From Bacillus sp. (in: firmicutes) (GTDB taxonomy: Bacteria > Bacillota > Clostridia > Lachnospirales > Lachnospiraceae), in NCBI GenBank assembly GCA_023666125.1, contig JAMPCN010000031.1, positions 1 through 32,497 on the forward strand: DNA of 32,497 bases, read 5' to 3'. Made by a program: the position numbers and the translations under genes. Below are positions 16,662-24,044 of the stretch, one piece after another (positions within the stretch are counted from its first letter, which is position 1; each line of letters begins with the position of its first letter). The notes under the pieces were generated by a model. The model ran no database searches. It was not told the origin of the DNA and saw only the letters and a list, made by a program, of their open reading frames with translations.

Positions 16662-16738
16662 GAAAGGCTCCTTTATATTATATATAATTTCAAATTCTGC
16701 AAATATCCTAAACTATCTTTGCTATCCTTTCATCATCA

Positions 16739-17767
16739 TTATGCCGCCAAATTATCCAATACCTCTTTAGAATCAGCTATAGACTTATCAATTTCACGCG
16801 TATTGATTTTATTCATTTCTTCATCATTTTCTGCTTTTTCTACCAAATTTACTTTACACATTCTATAAAGAAGTCCAACCAATAATACGGAGTTTTGTGT
16901 TGCCAGCTTTTCCTTTTCAGAAAATTCGTTCCAATCCGTTTTATGAAGTTTTTCCACAGCATTAGAAACATATGAAAAACTGTCTAAATACTTATCATAT
17001 GCTTTTTGTATAGCATTGTTATATTTTACTGCTGTACTTTGTAATTCTTCCAGATAACTACAGGATTTATTGATAGTTTCTTCCGCTCTTTTCATCTGGC
17101 TCCATGCTTCATCCGCCTTATTGGATAAGCTTTTCCCGGTTGCATTAAAAATAACGCCGCCAACAAGCAATCCTACGCCTAATGTTGCCGCGCCCAGCAT
17201 AGATGTTCCTAGTGCAATTCCGCCACCGCCTGCGGAAATCGCACCACCGCCTAATGCCGCAAGTGTTGCATTTGTAGCCGCTGCACCACTAAGAGTTCCA
17301 ATCGCAGTTCCGGTTGAAGCAGTTCCAAGTGTCATAACCGCTGCGTATGTTGCTCCTGCTGCCGCAATGCCGCCAGCAGTGCCAGACGCCGCTCCCCCCA
17401 TACCTCCTAATAAAACTCCTGCTCCAACAGAAACCTTTTTTAATTCTTCTTTATCATATTTAGGTAAAGTTACTCCATTGCGCTCATATTCTTTAAATTG
17501 AGGACGGTTTTGTATTTTGTCAATCACATCTGAAAATTCTTCAAATCCTTTTAAGATAGTAAGTTCCAACTCTCCTAATTTATCCATCTCCGCATTAGCC
17601 GCATTGCTGCATTCTTCAAATTTTGCTATGTTTCGCTTATGCCGGTTGTCGGCAGCTTTCTGTGTATCATTTGCTTCTTTCATTTTAACGGCTCCTGAAA
17701 TTCCGCTCCCTATGCCTGTAGCCCCGGCTATTGCGCCTCCTATTCCTAATATTAATGGTAATGGCAT
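16739..17767 (-). CDS. Glycine-zipper membrane protein, candidate pore former
   Basis: 342 aa, not assigned to a family. It starts with a Gly/Ala-rich hydrophobic helix (MPLPLILGIGGAIAGATGIG), continues with a charged helical part (30-105), and then has a long Gly/Ala/Thr-rich hydrophobic region (about 113-210) with many GxxxG-like steps. The C-terminal 130 residues are a helical, coiled-coil-like domain. This layout suits a protein that inserts into the membrane, as in helical pore-forming toxins or effectors. GGAGGGATAAAAAC precedes the ATG. It is the last gene of the TerB operon, four bases after the cysteine-cluster gene. The pore function is inferred from composition only. Confidence 0.65.
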   Translation of the reverse strand: MPLPLILGIGGAIAGATGIGSGISGAVKMKEANDTQKAADNRHKRNIAKFEECSNAANAEMDKLGELELTILKGFEEFSDVIDKIQNRPQFKEYERNGVTLPKYDKEELKKVSVGAGVLLGGMGGAASGTAGGIAAAGATYAAVMTLGTASTGTAIGTLSGAAATNATLAALGGGAISAGGGGIALGTSMLGAATLGVGLLVGGVIFNATGKSLSNKADEAWSQMKRAEETINKSCSYLEELQSTAVKYNNAIQKAYDKYLDSFSYVSNAVEKLHKTDWNEFSEKEKLATQNSVLLVGLLYRMCKVNLVEKAENDEEMNKINTREIDKSIADSKEVLDNLAA

Positions 17768-17771
17768 GTTT

Positions 17772-18023
17772 TTATCCCTCCAATTTCTTTAGTTTTTGAC
17801 ATTCTTTTTCATTTAAGTGATAATAGTCCTCTAAATTCATTATTTGACTAAAAAATACTTCATAACACTCATCAACTCTGCATAATAGCGGTCGTTCAGT
17901 ATATATGGAACAAAGATTTCCCGACAAGTATTTGCAAATTCCATCCCCCCTGTCTAACTCTTTATAAAGGCTTGACTTATCAAGATTTCTACAACAGCAT
18001 CCACAGCAATCACAATGAAACAT
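17772..18023 (-). CDS. YkgJ-type cysteine-cluster protein
   Basis: 83 aa. The pattern HCDCCGCCCRNL, then GICKYLSGNLCSIYTERPLLCR, matches the YkgJ/UPF0153 zinc- or iron-sulfur-binding family, whose members are often tied to modification or redox functions but are poorly known. This is a short member consisting of little beyond the metal cluster. It is two bases after the upstream gene and four bases before the glycine-zipper gene, so tightly co-translated; a metal-dependent partner or maturation factor for its neighbours is possible. Confidence 0.75.
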   Translation of the reverse strand: MFHCDCCGCCCRNLDKSSLYKELDRGDGICKYLSGNLCSIYTERPLLCRVDECYEVFFSQIMNLEDYYHLNEKECQKLKKLEG

Positions 18024-18025
18024 CC

Positions 18026-19351
18026 TTATTCAAACACCAGCGTTGCATTTTTATTTGACATATGTGCTTCAAAATCCCCCTCCCACGGTTTTTTCCACCC
18101 GAGCCTGTCAAATGTATCCAATAACATTTGGTTTAATTCCTCTTGTGTTTTTGCTGTTGTAAATTCCTTTATTAACTGATTATATTGCTCTGTTTCTTTT
18201 TTAAATGTCTCAATATCAATTAATTCCAGTTCATGCAGATAGACTAATAAGGCTTCATTAATACGCTTAAAGGCTTCAATCTGTTTCTGCAAGGCATTAG
18301 TCAACCCAATTCTGATACAAACTTCTTTTAATACAAGCGTCACGAATCTAAACCAAGCGATTAAATTCAAACGCATAAAGAATGCAAGGAAATTTCCACC
18401 GGAACGGACTGAACGGACTCCCGCATCAATTCCATTTATGACACACAGAGTTCCATTGCCAAACAGCAGCATGACTCTCAAACTCTCATGCTTCTGTATC
18501 GGTATACATTCTTCTAAAGGCATACCATATTGATAATAGCGTCTAAGCGACCATATCAAACGAATAGATAAATCTGTGATAATAACCGGCACTGCTGTTG
18601 CCATACCAAACCTGAAATCATATCCCTCTTGAAAGGCGCGTATGGCAATCGTTGCAAGGTCTTGTCTGTCTTTCCCTACTTGGAATTTTCCAAACTTACA
18701 GAATTGAAAAAGTTCATAAAATGGTATTACTACACCGCTTCCTCTTCCTGCGTTTCCTCTGCTTCCGGAACTTCCTGCAATATCTGACATAATATGCCCG
18801 AACCAGTTTGCAATGCCACAGAATAACTTAGCAATGAAATTTCCGCCCTGTAATTCAAAGGTATCACTATTTATAGTAACTAATTGTCCATTTGCTATAA
18901 AAGATGATGTAGATGTAAACTGGTTCAATACGGAAAAAAATAAACCAACAATATCCGGAGCGTGTGATAATGACATCATGTGATGATTTTTAGTAGACAT
19001 CGTAAAAAGATTTCCGACATCTGCCGTATGTCTTTGGTCATAATTTACTTTAAAATTTTTTTCTAAAAATCCAATCGCACTGCCTACATTCCCCTCTTGT
19101 CCTGCTCTTGGGTTCCATCCATTTAATTTGGCAAACCCTTTTACCGCATTATCCACCTGCGCATCTGTCCAGTTTACTAATTTGCTTTCTCCCGGCGCGC
19201 CTACCAGAAATATTTCTATCATCCCGCCAATGGCTCCACAGGCAACTGCGGTCAGATAGTCATATTTATCACACTTATCTTTATCTTTCAGCAATTTCCT
19301 GTTTTCTGCGGAGTTTTCTATAATCGGGTATTGCGTTTCAAGCATGTCCAC
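18026..19351 (-). CDS. Large membrane-associated protein of the TerB operon, unknown
   Basis: 441 aa, not recognised. GTG at 19351 or ATG at 19345 could start it. Hydrophobic stretches occur near residues 33-50 (AVACGAIGGMIEIFLVG), 135-145, and 325-350 (FLAFFMRLNLIAWFRFVTLV), interspersed with amphipathic helices; the C-terminal 90 residues are charged and helical. Glycine/serine-rich loops (SDIAGSSGSRGNAGRGSG near 195-212) separate the parts. Placed between the TerB-like and cysteine-cluster genes with minimal gaps, it probably acts with both at the membrane. No enzyme motif is visible. Confidence 0.65.
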   Translation of the reverse strand: MDMLETQYPIIENSAENRKLLKDKDKCDKYDYLTAVACGAIGGMIEIFLVGAPGESKLVNWTDAQVDNAVKGFAKLNGWNPRAGQEGNVGSAIGFLEKNFKVNYDQRHTADVGNLFTMSTKNHHMMSLSHAPDIVGLFFSVLNQFTSTSSFIANGQLVTINSDTFELQGGNFIAKLFCGIANWFGHIMSDIAGSSGSRGNAGRGSGVVIPFYELFQFCKFGKFQVGKDRQDLATIAIRAFQEGYDFRFGMATAVPVIITDLSIRLIWSLRRYYQYGMPLEECIPIQKHESLRVMLLFGNGTLCVINGIDAGVRSVRSGGNFLAFFMRLNLIAWFRFVTLVLKEVCIRIGLTNALQKQIEAFKRINEALLVYLHELELIDIETFKKETEQYNQLIKEFTTAKTQEELNQMLLDTFDRLGWKKPWEGDFEAHMSNKNATLVFE

Positions 19352-19384
19352 TATACATTATCCTCACTTCTTCATCATTATCTG

Positions 19385-19789
19385 TCACTCACATACAGCC
19401 GCACGCAGTTCTTTACAAACCGCAAGATAAATTTCTAACAAACTGTTATATTGGCTTAACACATCCTCTTTTACATTCATTTTTTTCACAAGCATCTTCA
19501 TAAAATCTTTTTCTTTCTCATCATATACTCCATCAGCCTTTATTAGTCCTAATACTTCCAAAACAATAATTTTTTTCTCTACCTCGTCAGCCTGTGCGTT
19601 TAATGAATGCACTACTTCATCCAGCTTTTCTACATTTTCGGGAATATGCTCTGCAATATTCATTTCATGACAGTAAGCATAAATCATATCCTTTTCTTCT
19701 TCTGCAAAAATTTCATTTGCTAAAGCAGCATGAACACATACCTTTAAAAATAACTCCTTATTAGATTCCTGCAATAAATTCAAAAACAT
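19385..19789 (-). CDS. TerB-like acidic helical protein
   Basis: 134 aa, all-helical and acidic. It has the two repeated signatures of TerB-type domains: hydrophobic helix, then acidic loop, as in ALANEIFAEEEKDMIYAYC (about 24-42) and GLIKADGVYDEKEKDFMKML (about 86-105). Such domains bind divalent metals and are often membrane-linked parts of stress or conflict systems. Lead gene of a four-gene operon; the next gene starts 33 bases after its stop. GGAGGATTACAA precedes the ATG, and a shared-dyad promoter lies about 50 bases upstream. Confidence 0.7.
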   Translation of the reverse strand: MFLNLLQESNKELFLKVCVHAALANEIFAEEEKDMIYAYCHEMNIAEHIPENVEKLDEVVHSLNAQADEVEKKIIVLEVLGLIKADGVYDEKEKDFMKMLVKKMNVKEDVLSQYNSLLEIYLAVCKELRAAVCE

Positions 19790-19836
19790 TTGTAATCCTC
19801 CTTTTCTTTTGTTGTAACATACCTATGATTTACTTC

Positions 19837-19869
19837 ATCATACACCCAGATATTGACATAATCTGTCAT
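19837..19869 (-). promoter_or_regulatory. Shared-dyad promoter 2 (TerB operon)
   Basis: Minus strand: ATGACAGATTATGTCAA (19853-19869), then TATGAT (19837-19842) 21 bases after the ATGACA arm, preceded directly by TG. The bases just upstream (TTTTGAGA) match those at the GTPase and 320-aa gene promoters. The rest of the gap, 19870-20010, shows no gene or signal I can support. Confidence 0.7.
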
Positions 19870-20010
19870 TCTCAAAATTTCTTTCATATCCTTATCAATA
19901 CCGCAGTTCCCCTTTCTTCTCCTTTCCCTGATGCTTCCTTTTGGATATTTTGAAAAACATCTTTCAATGCTTTTTATTCATATCCTATTTCATTTCATTA
20001 TACGATATGC

Positions 20011-20040
20011 TACATCTTATTGCAACAAAAATTAGATGTA
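20011..20040 (+). promoter_or_regulatory. Inverted repeat upstream of the XRE gene
   Basis: TACATCT (20011-20017) and AGATGTA (20034-20040) form a dyad with a 16-base centre, about 90 bases before the XRE start. A related half-site (TTAGATATAT) lies near 20058. It is a plausible operator for this regulator. Confidence 0.4.
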
Positions 20041-20129
20041 TCAAATATCATTTCAGCATTTATTAGATATATAAAATCTCAAACTTTCTTATATAATATT
20101 CTATAATCTTATAGTAAGGTGGTGAAGCT

Positions 20130-20447
20130 ATGCTCGAAGATGATTTTGTTGAAAGAATTATTTCTTTACGAACTAAGAAAAATGTCTCTGCACGGGAAAT
20201 GAGTCTTGCTCTCGGTCAGAATGGCAGCTATATCAACCGCATAGAAAATAAACTGACGCTTCCCTCTCTACAGGCTTTCTTTTATATTTGCGAGTATTTT
20301 CAGATTTCTCCAAAGGAATTTTTTGATGAAGATAATCCAAATCCCATTAAAATAAATGAAATTGTGGAAGAATTAAAAAAAATGGATGATTTTCAATTAG
20401 ATACTATTCAAGCAGTTATTAATGGGCTGAATCATAGAGCCAAATAA
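20130..20447 (+). CDS. XRE-family transcriptional regulator
   Basis: 105 aa. A single helix-turn-helix domain of the Cro/CI type (about 5-65): IISLRTKKNVSAREMSLALG, then GSYINRIENKLTLPSLQAFF, followed by YFQISPKEFFDE. The short C-terminus (ELKKMDDFQLDTIQAVINGL) is the common tail of small Clostridia regulators of this type. AAGGTGGTG precedes the ATG and a TATAAT-like box is found about 30 bases further up. It is the only plus-strand gene within the cargo and is divergent from the TerB operon, so it might control that region or its own transcription. Confidence 0.9.
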   Translation: MLEDDFVERIISLRTKKNVSAREMSLALGQNGSYINRIENKLTLPSLQAFFYICEYFQISPKEFFDEDNPNPIKINEIVEELKKMDDFQLDTIQAVINGLNHRAK

Positions 20448-20470
20448 GTTTAAAATACTTATTTGGCTCT
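20436..20470. terminator. 14-bp stem at the XRE stop codon
   Basis: AGAGCCAAATAAGT pairs perfectly with ACTTATTTGGCTCT around a seven-base loop; the XRE stop codon is inside the stem. It sits between two convergent genes and may end transcription from both sides, though a T-run is lacking. Confidence 0.6.
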
Positions 20471-20520
20471 AAAGTTGTCACAAAGACATCTGCAACATTA
20501 CAGACGCCTTTCATATCATT

Positions 20521-20805
20521 TTATGAAACTTTTAACAAATTCACTTCCCGGAGCAATTCCACACAATCCAGAAAACCTTGCTTATAGGTCATTGCTCCAT
20601 AAAAGGCGCCGCTTTCGATATGACTGTTAATCAGTCTAAATACCATCTTATACTGCCTTTCTGATAGATTTAACTGATTTAACAGCTCTGTCTGCTTCTG
20701 TATTTTATCTTGTATGCTGATATATTCTTTATTTTGCAATACAGCATCATCCATTCCCTCATTAACAGAATATCCGGCAATGACATCAAATACTTTTTTT
20801 CTCAT
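20521..20805 (-). CDS. Small helical protein, possibly DUF6809-like
   Basis: 94 aa from the ATG at 20805, chosen because AAAGG lies seven bases upstream. Helical: VFDVIAGYSVNEGMDDAVL, then KEYISIQDKIQKQTELLNQL, and a C-terminal AMTYKQGFLDCVELLREV. The pattern resembles short Lachnospiraceae proteins of the DUF6809 kind, but I am not sure of the family. A broken copy of its first 20 residues occurs at 24927-24984, so the gene was duplicated within the element. It lies just past the GTPase terminator. Confidence 0.6.
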   Translation of the reverse strand: MRKKVFDVIAGYSVNEGMDDAVLQNKEYISIQDKIQKQTELLNQLNLSERQYKMVFRLINSHIESGAFYGAMTYKQGFLDCVELLREVNLLKVS

Positions 20806-20845
20806 CACATATCCTTTCCCATTCACTAATTCATGTTTAACCTAA

Positions 20846-20888
20846 AAAGAATGGCTTAACTGATTATTTTTCAGCAAAACCATTCTTT
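20846..20888 (-). terminator. Terminator after the repeat GTPase
   Basis: AAAGAATGG pairs with CCATTCTTT across a 25-base loop; on the minus strand the stem runs into TTTTTAGG. It starts 18 bases after the GTPase stop codon. Confidence 0.55.
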
Positions 20889-20905
20889 CCCCGTAGGACT
20901 CTATA

Positions 20906-22624
20906 TTAGAAAATATGATTAAATATCCCTCTGATGCCCCCTACGAATGCACCAATCACACTGCCTACTACCATTCCCGGTGCGCCTAAGATAAAAAAAC
21001 CTGCCGCGCCTCCCTGATTTATCCCGTCTGCTATATAATCAGCCATGCTGACAAGGCTCTCCTTTACGCCCTCATTATAATCCATATCGTCATCATTGTG
21101 CCTATACTGCTCTGAATCTGTATTCATTCCTCCAAAAACTGCCGCCCGCTTTTCTGCCGGAAGAGCGTTGAGGATATAATACAGAAGTTTTGACAGGTTA
21201 TAAGGATGTACCACATCTCCGGAATCTTCCTCATATCCGGCGCAGTAATAAATCGGCGTAATATCCATTCCGGTATCTTCTTTGATACGCTCTTTGATAG
21301 AGACCACTTTTTCCTCTAAAAACTTTGTAAGCATCTCATCCGGCTCATTTTTTTCATAATCCCAATGCCTGCCTGTTTTCATGGCAATATCTGCCTGATT
21401 CAGCGCAATCAGGATACGACCTGTCTCATCTTTTAATTCCGGAATAATTACCTCATTCAACATCTGATAGGATGTTCCTAAATCCCTTGTGGAACTGTCC
21501 AGAATAACCAATACCAAATCAATCAGGGCATTTCCATCCTTATCTTGTTCTCTAAGCAGTTCGGTAATCACTTCTTTGTGAGGTTCGTCAATCTCCGTAC
21601 CATCTCCCAGTCCCGGTGTATCCCACAAAATCAGGTTCCCGATTCTGTAGCGTTCAATATCCCTCGTCTCCGGGTCTGCCTTGCTTCCCACTTTGGCAAT
21701 TTCCACATATTCATCTTCTCTGTTACAGGAAAACAAAGCATTAATAGTTGAACTTTTTCCACATCCGGTCGCCCCCACTAACATAATATTTGTTTCCGTA
21801 TTACAAAGTTTCCTAAGCCGTAGCAGCATTTCCTGTTTCTTATCCTCTGCTACATCACTTTTTAAAATTTCCGCTTCTAATGCCTCACAGATGTTATCCA
21901 TGCTTTCTCTCGTAAAAATTTCCCTTTTTTCTACACTTAATAATCTTGATAATATTGTAGGCATAATGTTACAAAGTTTCCTAAGCGATATTAGCATAGT
22001 CTGCTTCGTCTCCTCTGCCACAGCACTTTTTAAAATTTCCGCTTCCAATGCCTTACAGATGTTATCCATGTTCTCTTTTCTTTCTCTTATAGAAACATCC
22101 TCTTCCTCTTTCTCTTTTGTAACTATAATATTACAAAGTTTCCTAAGCCGCACCAACATAGTCTGCTTCGTCTCCTCTGCCTCAGCACTTTTTAAAATTT
22201 CCGCTTCCAATGCCTCACAGATGTTATCCATGCTTTCTCTTATAAAAATCTCCTCTTCCTTTTTTCCTACACCAAATAATGTTGAATCCATCATAGTACA
22301 AAGTTCTCTAAGCTGTTCCAGCATAGTCTGCTTCGTCTCCTCTGCCTCAGCACTTCTTAAAATTCTCGTTTCCAATGCCTTATGGAGGTTATATATTCTT
22401 TCTCCTATAGAAATATCCCCTTCCCATTTTTTTCTACTAAGAAATGTTATGTCCATATTATTACAAAGTTTCTTAATCCGTTCCAACATATTCTGCTTTG
22501 TCTCCTCTGCCGCATCACTTCTTAAAATTTCCGCTTTCAATGCCTCACAGATGTTATCCATGCTCTCTCTTAAAAAAGTTTTCCTTTTTTCCACACTGTA
22601 TAATCTTGAGAATATTCTAGTCAT
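20906..22624 (-). CDS. IRG/YeeP-like GTPase with five N-terminal repeats and glycine-zipper tail
   Basis: 572 aa. Residues 1-276 are five tandem repeats of about 55 aa, each with an ICEALEAEILKS-type helix, an AEETKQTML helix and an LRKLCN end. The GTPase domain follows: G1 GATGCGKSS (284-292), G3 DTPGLGD (335-341), G4 NQAD (409-412), related to the GIMAP/IRG/YeeP (YfjP) group. An acidic linker (about 500-517) leads to a hydrophobic Gly-rich tail (536-565, GGAAGFFILGAPGMVVGSVIG) that could sit in or on a membrane. GGAGAGG precedes the ATG. It shares its promoter dyad with the TerB operon, and the glycine-zipper protein of that operon has a similar kind of membrane region. A dynamin-like membrane-acting role is inference. 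Confidence 0.88.
   Translation of the reverse strand: MTRIFSRLYSVEKRKTFLRESMDNICEALKAEILRSDAAEETKQNMLERIKKLCNNMDITFLSRKKWEGDISIGERIYNLHKALETRILRSAEAEETKQTMLEQLRELCTMMDSTLFGVGKKEEEIFIRESMDNICEALEAEILKSAEAEETKQTMLVRLRKLCNIIVTKEKEEEDVSIRERKENMDNICKALEAEILKSAVAEETKQTMLISLRKLCNIMPTILSRLLSVEKREIFTRESMDNICEALEAEILKSDVAEDKKQEMLLRLRKLCNTETNIMLVGATGCGKSSTINALFSCNREDEYVEIAKVGSKADPETRDIERYRIGNLILWDTPGLGDGTEIDEPHKEVITELLREQDKDGNALIDLVLVILDSSTRDLGTSYQMLNEVIIPELKDETGRILIALNQADIAMKTGRHWDYEKNEPDEMLTKFLEEKVVSIKERIKEDTGMDITPIYYCAGYEEDSGDVVHPYNLSKLLYYILNALPAEKRAAVFGGMNTDSEQYRHNDDDMDYNEGVKESLVSMADYIADGINQGGAAGFFILGAPGMVVGSVIGAFVGGIRGIFNHIF
21797..22624 (-). repeat. Five tandem ~165-bp coding repeats
   Basis: The N-terminal half of the GTPase gene consists of five units, at residues about 1-56, 57-111, 112-166, 167-220 and 221-276. 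Long stretches are nearly identical at DNA level, for example the segment coding MDNICEALEAEILKS in units 1, 3, 4 and 5. Unit 2 is the most diverged. High identity implies recent duplication and possible copy-number change. Confidence 0.88.
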
Positions 22625-22655
22625 AATGTTTCCTCTCCCTTTCTGTACGTTTTTT

Positions 22656-22712
22656 CTAATTTTGTTTTCTGTAATAAGCTGCTATAAGTCTTTTATTCAA
22701 TTTCCATTTCAT
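22656..22712 (-). CDS. 18-aa leader peptide candidate
   Basis: Short ORF MKWKLNKRLIAAYYRKQN with stop, 31 bases before the GTPase start and inside its presumed leader. The ATG has a near-perfect AAGGAGG site five bases upstream, better than that of the GTPase. It is very basic. It may be a leader peptide, or the ribosome site may be fortuitous. Confidence 0.35.
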   Translation of the reverse strand: MKWKLNKRLIAAYYRKQN

Positions 22713-22765
22713 TCTTCCCTCCTTTTTCTTCTACAGCCTGCTTCCTGTCCATATTTTCTATGACA

Positions 22766-22798
22766 AGTATACAGCCTGTGCGTGACATATTTTGTCAT
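22766..22798 (-). promoter_or_regulatory. Shared-dyad promoter 3 (repeat GTPase)
   Basis: Minus strand: ATGACAAAATATGTCAC (22782-22798), then TATACT (22766-22771) 21 bases after the ATGACA arm, preceded by TG. Upstream TTTTGAGG matches the other copies. The transcript would have a leader of about 135 bases. Confidence 0.7.
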
Positions 22799-22826
22799 CC
22801 TCAAAATATATTTTATCGGACGCAAA

Positions 22827-22856
22827 AAATCCCGGAGTAGATTCTCTCCGGGATTT
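22827..22856 (-). terminator. Strong terminator after the 320-aa gene
   Basis: AAATCCCGGAG and CTCCGGGATTT form a perfect 11-bp stem, eight-base loop; on the minus strand the stem ends in a T-run of six. It is ten bases past the stop codon. A closely similar hairpin follows the Rpn gene (23956-23981). Confidence 0.85.
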
Positions 22857-22865
22857 GTATTACTA

Positions 22866-23828
22866 TCATTTATAAAGCCTGTCCAGTTCTTTTACGCTAT
22901 ACTTATGCAGCAGCGTATAAAAATCCATGTTTCCTTTCCGCACATCCCGAATCAGTTTAAGTACCTGCTGGTCATCCGGCAGTTCTTCATCCGGACAGAA
23001 AGAATAATTGAGAACTTCATCTCCACATCCGAAGCCGTCCGTATAATCAAACCAATCACGCTCACTGTTATATGTGTCCAGAGATATCCAATTCTCAATC
23101 CGCTCTCTTTGCTCCGGTCTCTCCCAGTCACAGGAGATTACCCCATAATAAGGCATGTCAAAAAAGTCATCCACTCTAACAATATCTCCCTTTTTAAACG
23201 GCAGCGGAACAAATATTTTATATATACGGTCGTCCGACAAGCCAAACTCCAAATCCTCATCACACTGCCCCCTGCTAATAGAGGAACCGACTGATACCAT
23301 CTGCATATTAGTATCGAAAATATAGTAATCACTGTCATGACATTTATTTTCCATCTGAATACGTTCTATCCTCCCGTATGTCTCTACATCTTTCAAATCT
23401 TCGTCATCCAGATAATGCTTCTTTTCATACTCCAAAAATGCGTATGCCTTTTCATAACTGGCAAAATAGGCGCTATCCCCATGGTCATATCCTTTTTCGT
23501 AAAAAGATGCCTCAAATATAACATTTTCCGTGCAGTTTCTATCTTCCAGAATTTTATTCCATGTCCATATTGTTTTCCGCACAACTTCACGAAATGAAAT
23601 ATTTGTCTCGTAGTGTGGATATGCCGGTGGGGAAAAATTCACACTCTCGTCACCGAACTCATTTTCCTGATAATGGTCTAAAAGATACTGTAATGCCTCC
23701 ATTTTCTCATCCACTGTTCTTTTCATACTGTTGCTGATTAATACCGCCCATTCTGCCGGCGTAAACTGCGTGTCTTTGTTGTACTCCCGGATATCCGGTG
23801 AGTCTATGAATTTTAAAAAATCGTACAT
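22866..23828 (-). CDS. Orphan 320-aa acidic protein, unknown
   Basis: Not recognised as a named family. The protein is acidic and rich in Asp, Glu, Tyr and Phe; the N-terminal third is helical (FTPAEWAVLISNSMKRTVDE), the centre looks like beta strands (YGRIERIQMENKCHDSDYYI, then YKIFVPLPFKKGDIVRVDDF), the last consisting of a KGDIV turn like small barrels. No membrane segment, signal peptide or catalytic motif is evident. It is a single-gene unit with its own shared-dyad promoter and strong terminator, so it belongs to the common regulon and might be an effector, sensor or immunity-like partner; that is a guess. Confidence 0.75.
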   Translation of the reverse strand: MYDFLKFIDSPDIREYNKDTQFTPAEWAVLISNSMKRTVDEKMEALQYLLDHYQENEFGDESVNFSPPAYPHYETNISFREVVRKTIWTWNKILEDRNCTENVIFEASFYEKGYDHGDSAYFASYEKAYAFLEYEKKHYLDDEDLKDVETYGRIERIQMENKCHDSDYYIFDTNMQMVSVGSSISRGQCDEDLEFGLSDDRIYKIFVPLPFKKGDIVRVDDFFDMPYYGVISCDWERPEQRERIENWISLDTYNSERDWFDYTDGFGCGDEVLNYSFCPDEELPDDQQVLKLIRDVRKGNMDFYTLLHKYSVKELDRLYK

Positions 23829-23874
23829 AAGTTTCCCTTTCCTTTCATTGCATAATACCTATTGTCCTTTATTT

Positions 23875-23907
23875 ACAATACACTATGGCATTGACATATA
23901 ATGTCAT
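23875..23907 (-). promoter_or_regulatory. Shared-dyad promoter 4 (320-aa gene)
   Basis: Minus strand: ATGACATTATATGTCAA (23891-23907), then TATTGT (23875-23880) 21 bases after the ATGACA arm, preceded by TG. Upstream TTTCGAGA matches promoters 2 and 3 closely. The gene starts about 40 bases downstream. Confidence 0.7.
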
Positions 23908-23955
23908 TCTCGAAATTTTTTATATTCTCTTACTGCTTTCCTTTTAGGCACAAAA

Positions 23956-23981
23956 AATCCCGAAGTGGGTTCTCCGGGATT
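23956..23981 (-). terminator. Terminator after the Rpn-type gene
   Basis: AATCCCGAAG and CTCCGGGATT pair with one G-U on a six-base loop; on the minus strand a run of six T follows. It lies about 60 bases after the stop codon and is a relative of the hairpin at 22827-22856, with similar flanking sequence on both sides. Confidence 0.75.
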
Positions 23982-24044
23982 CGCATTACTATCATTTTTA
24001 TTATATATTATTGTCTGCATCTAACATATACTGTGCGGCTGCTT

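Noticed and set aside
19780-19887. A 35-codon ORF (MKEILRMTDYVNIWVYDEV and onward) just before the TerB-like gene
   Set aside because: Its central codons coincide with the dyad shared by four promoters, the predicted transcript starts inside it, and related frames at the other promoters are broken; the similarity is better explained by promoter conservation.
21681-22763. A 360-codon plus-strand ORF opposite the GTPase gene
   Set aside because: It is antisense to the repeat array, with long runs of Ser, Leu and Phe produced by the complement of the repeats, and has no ribosome site.
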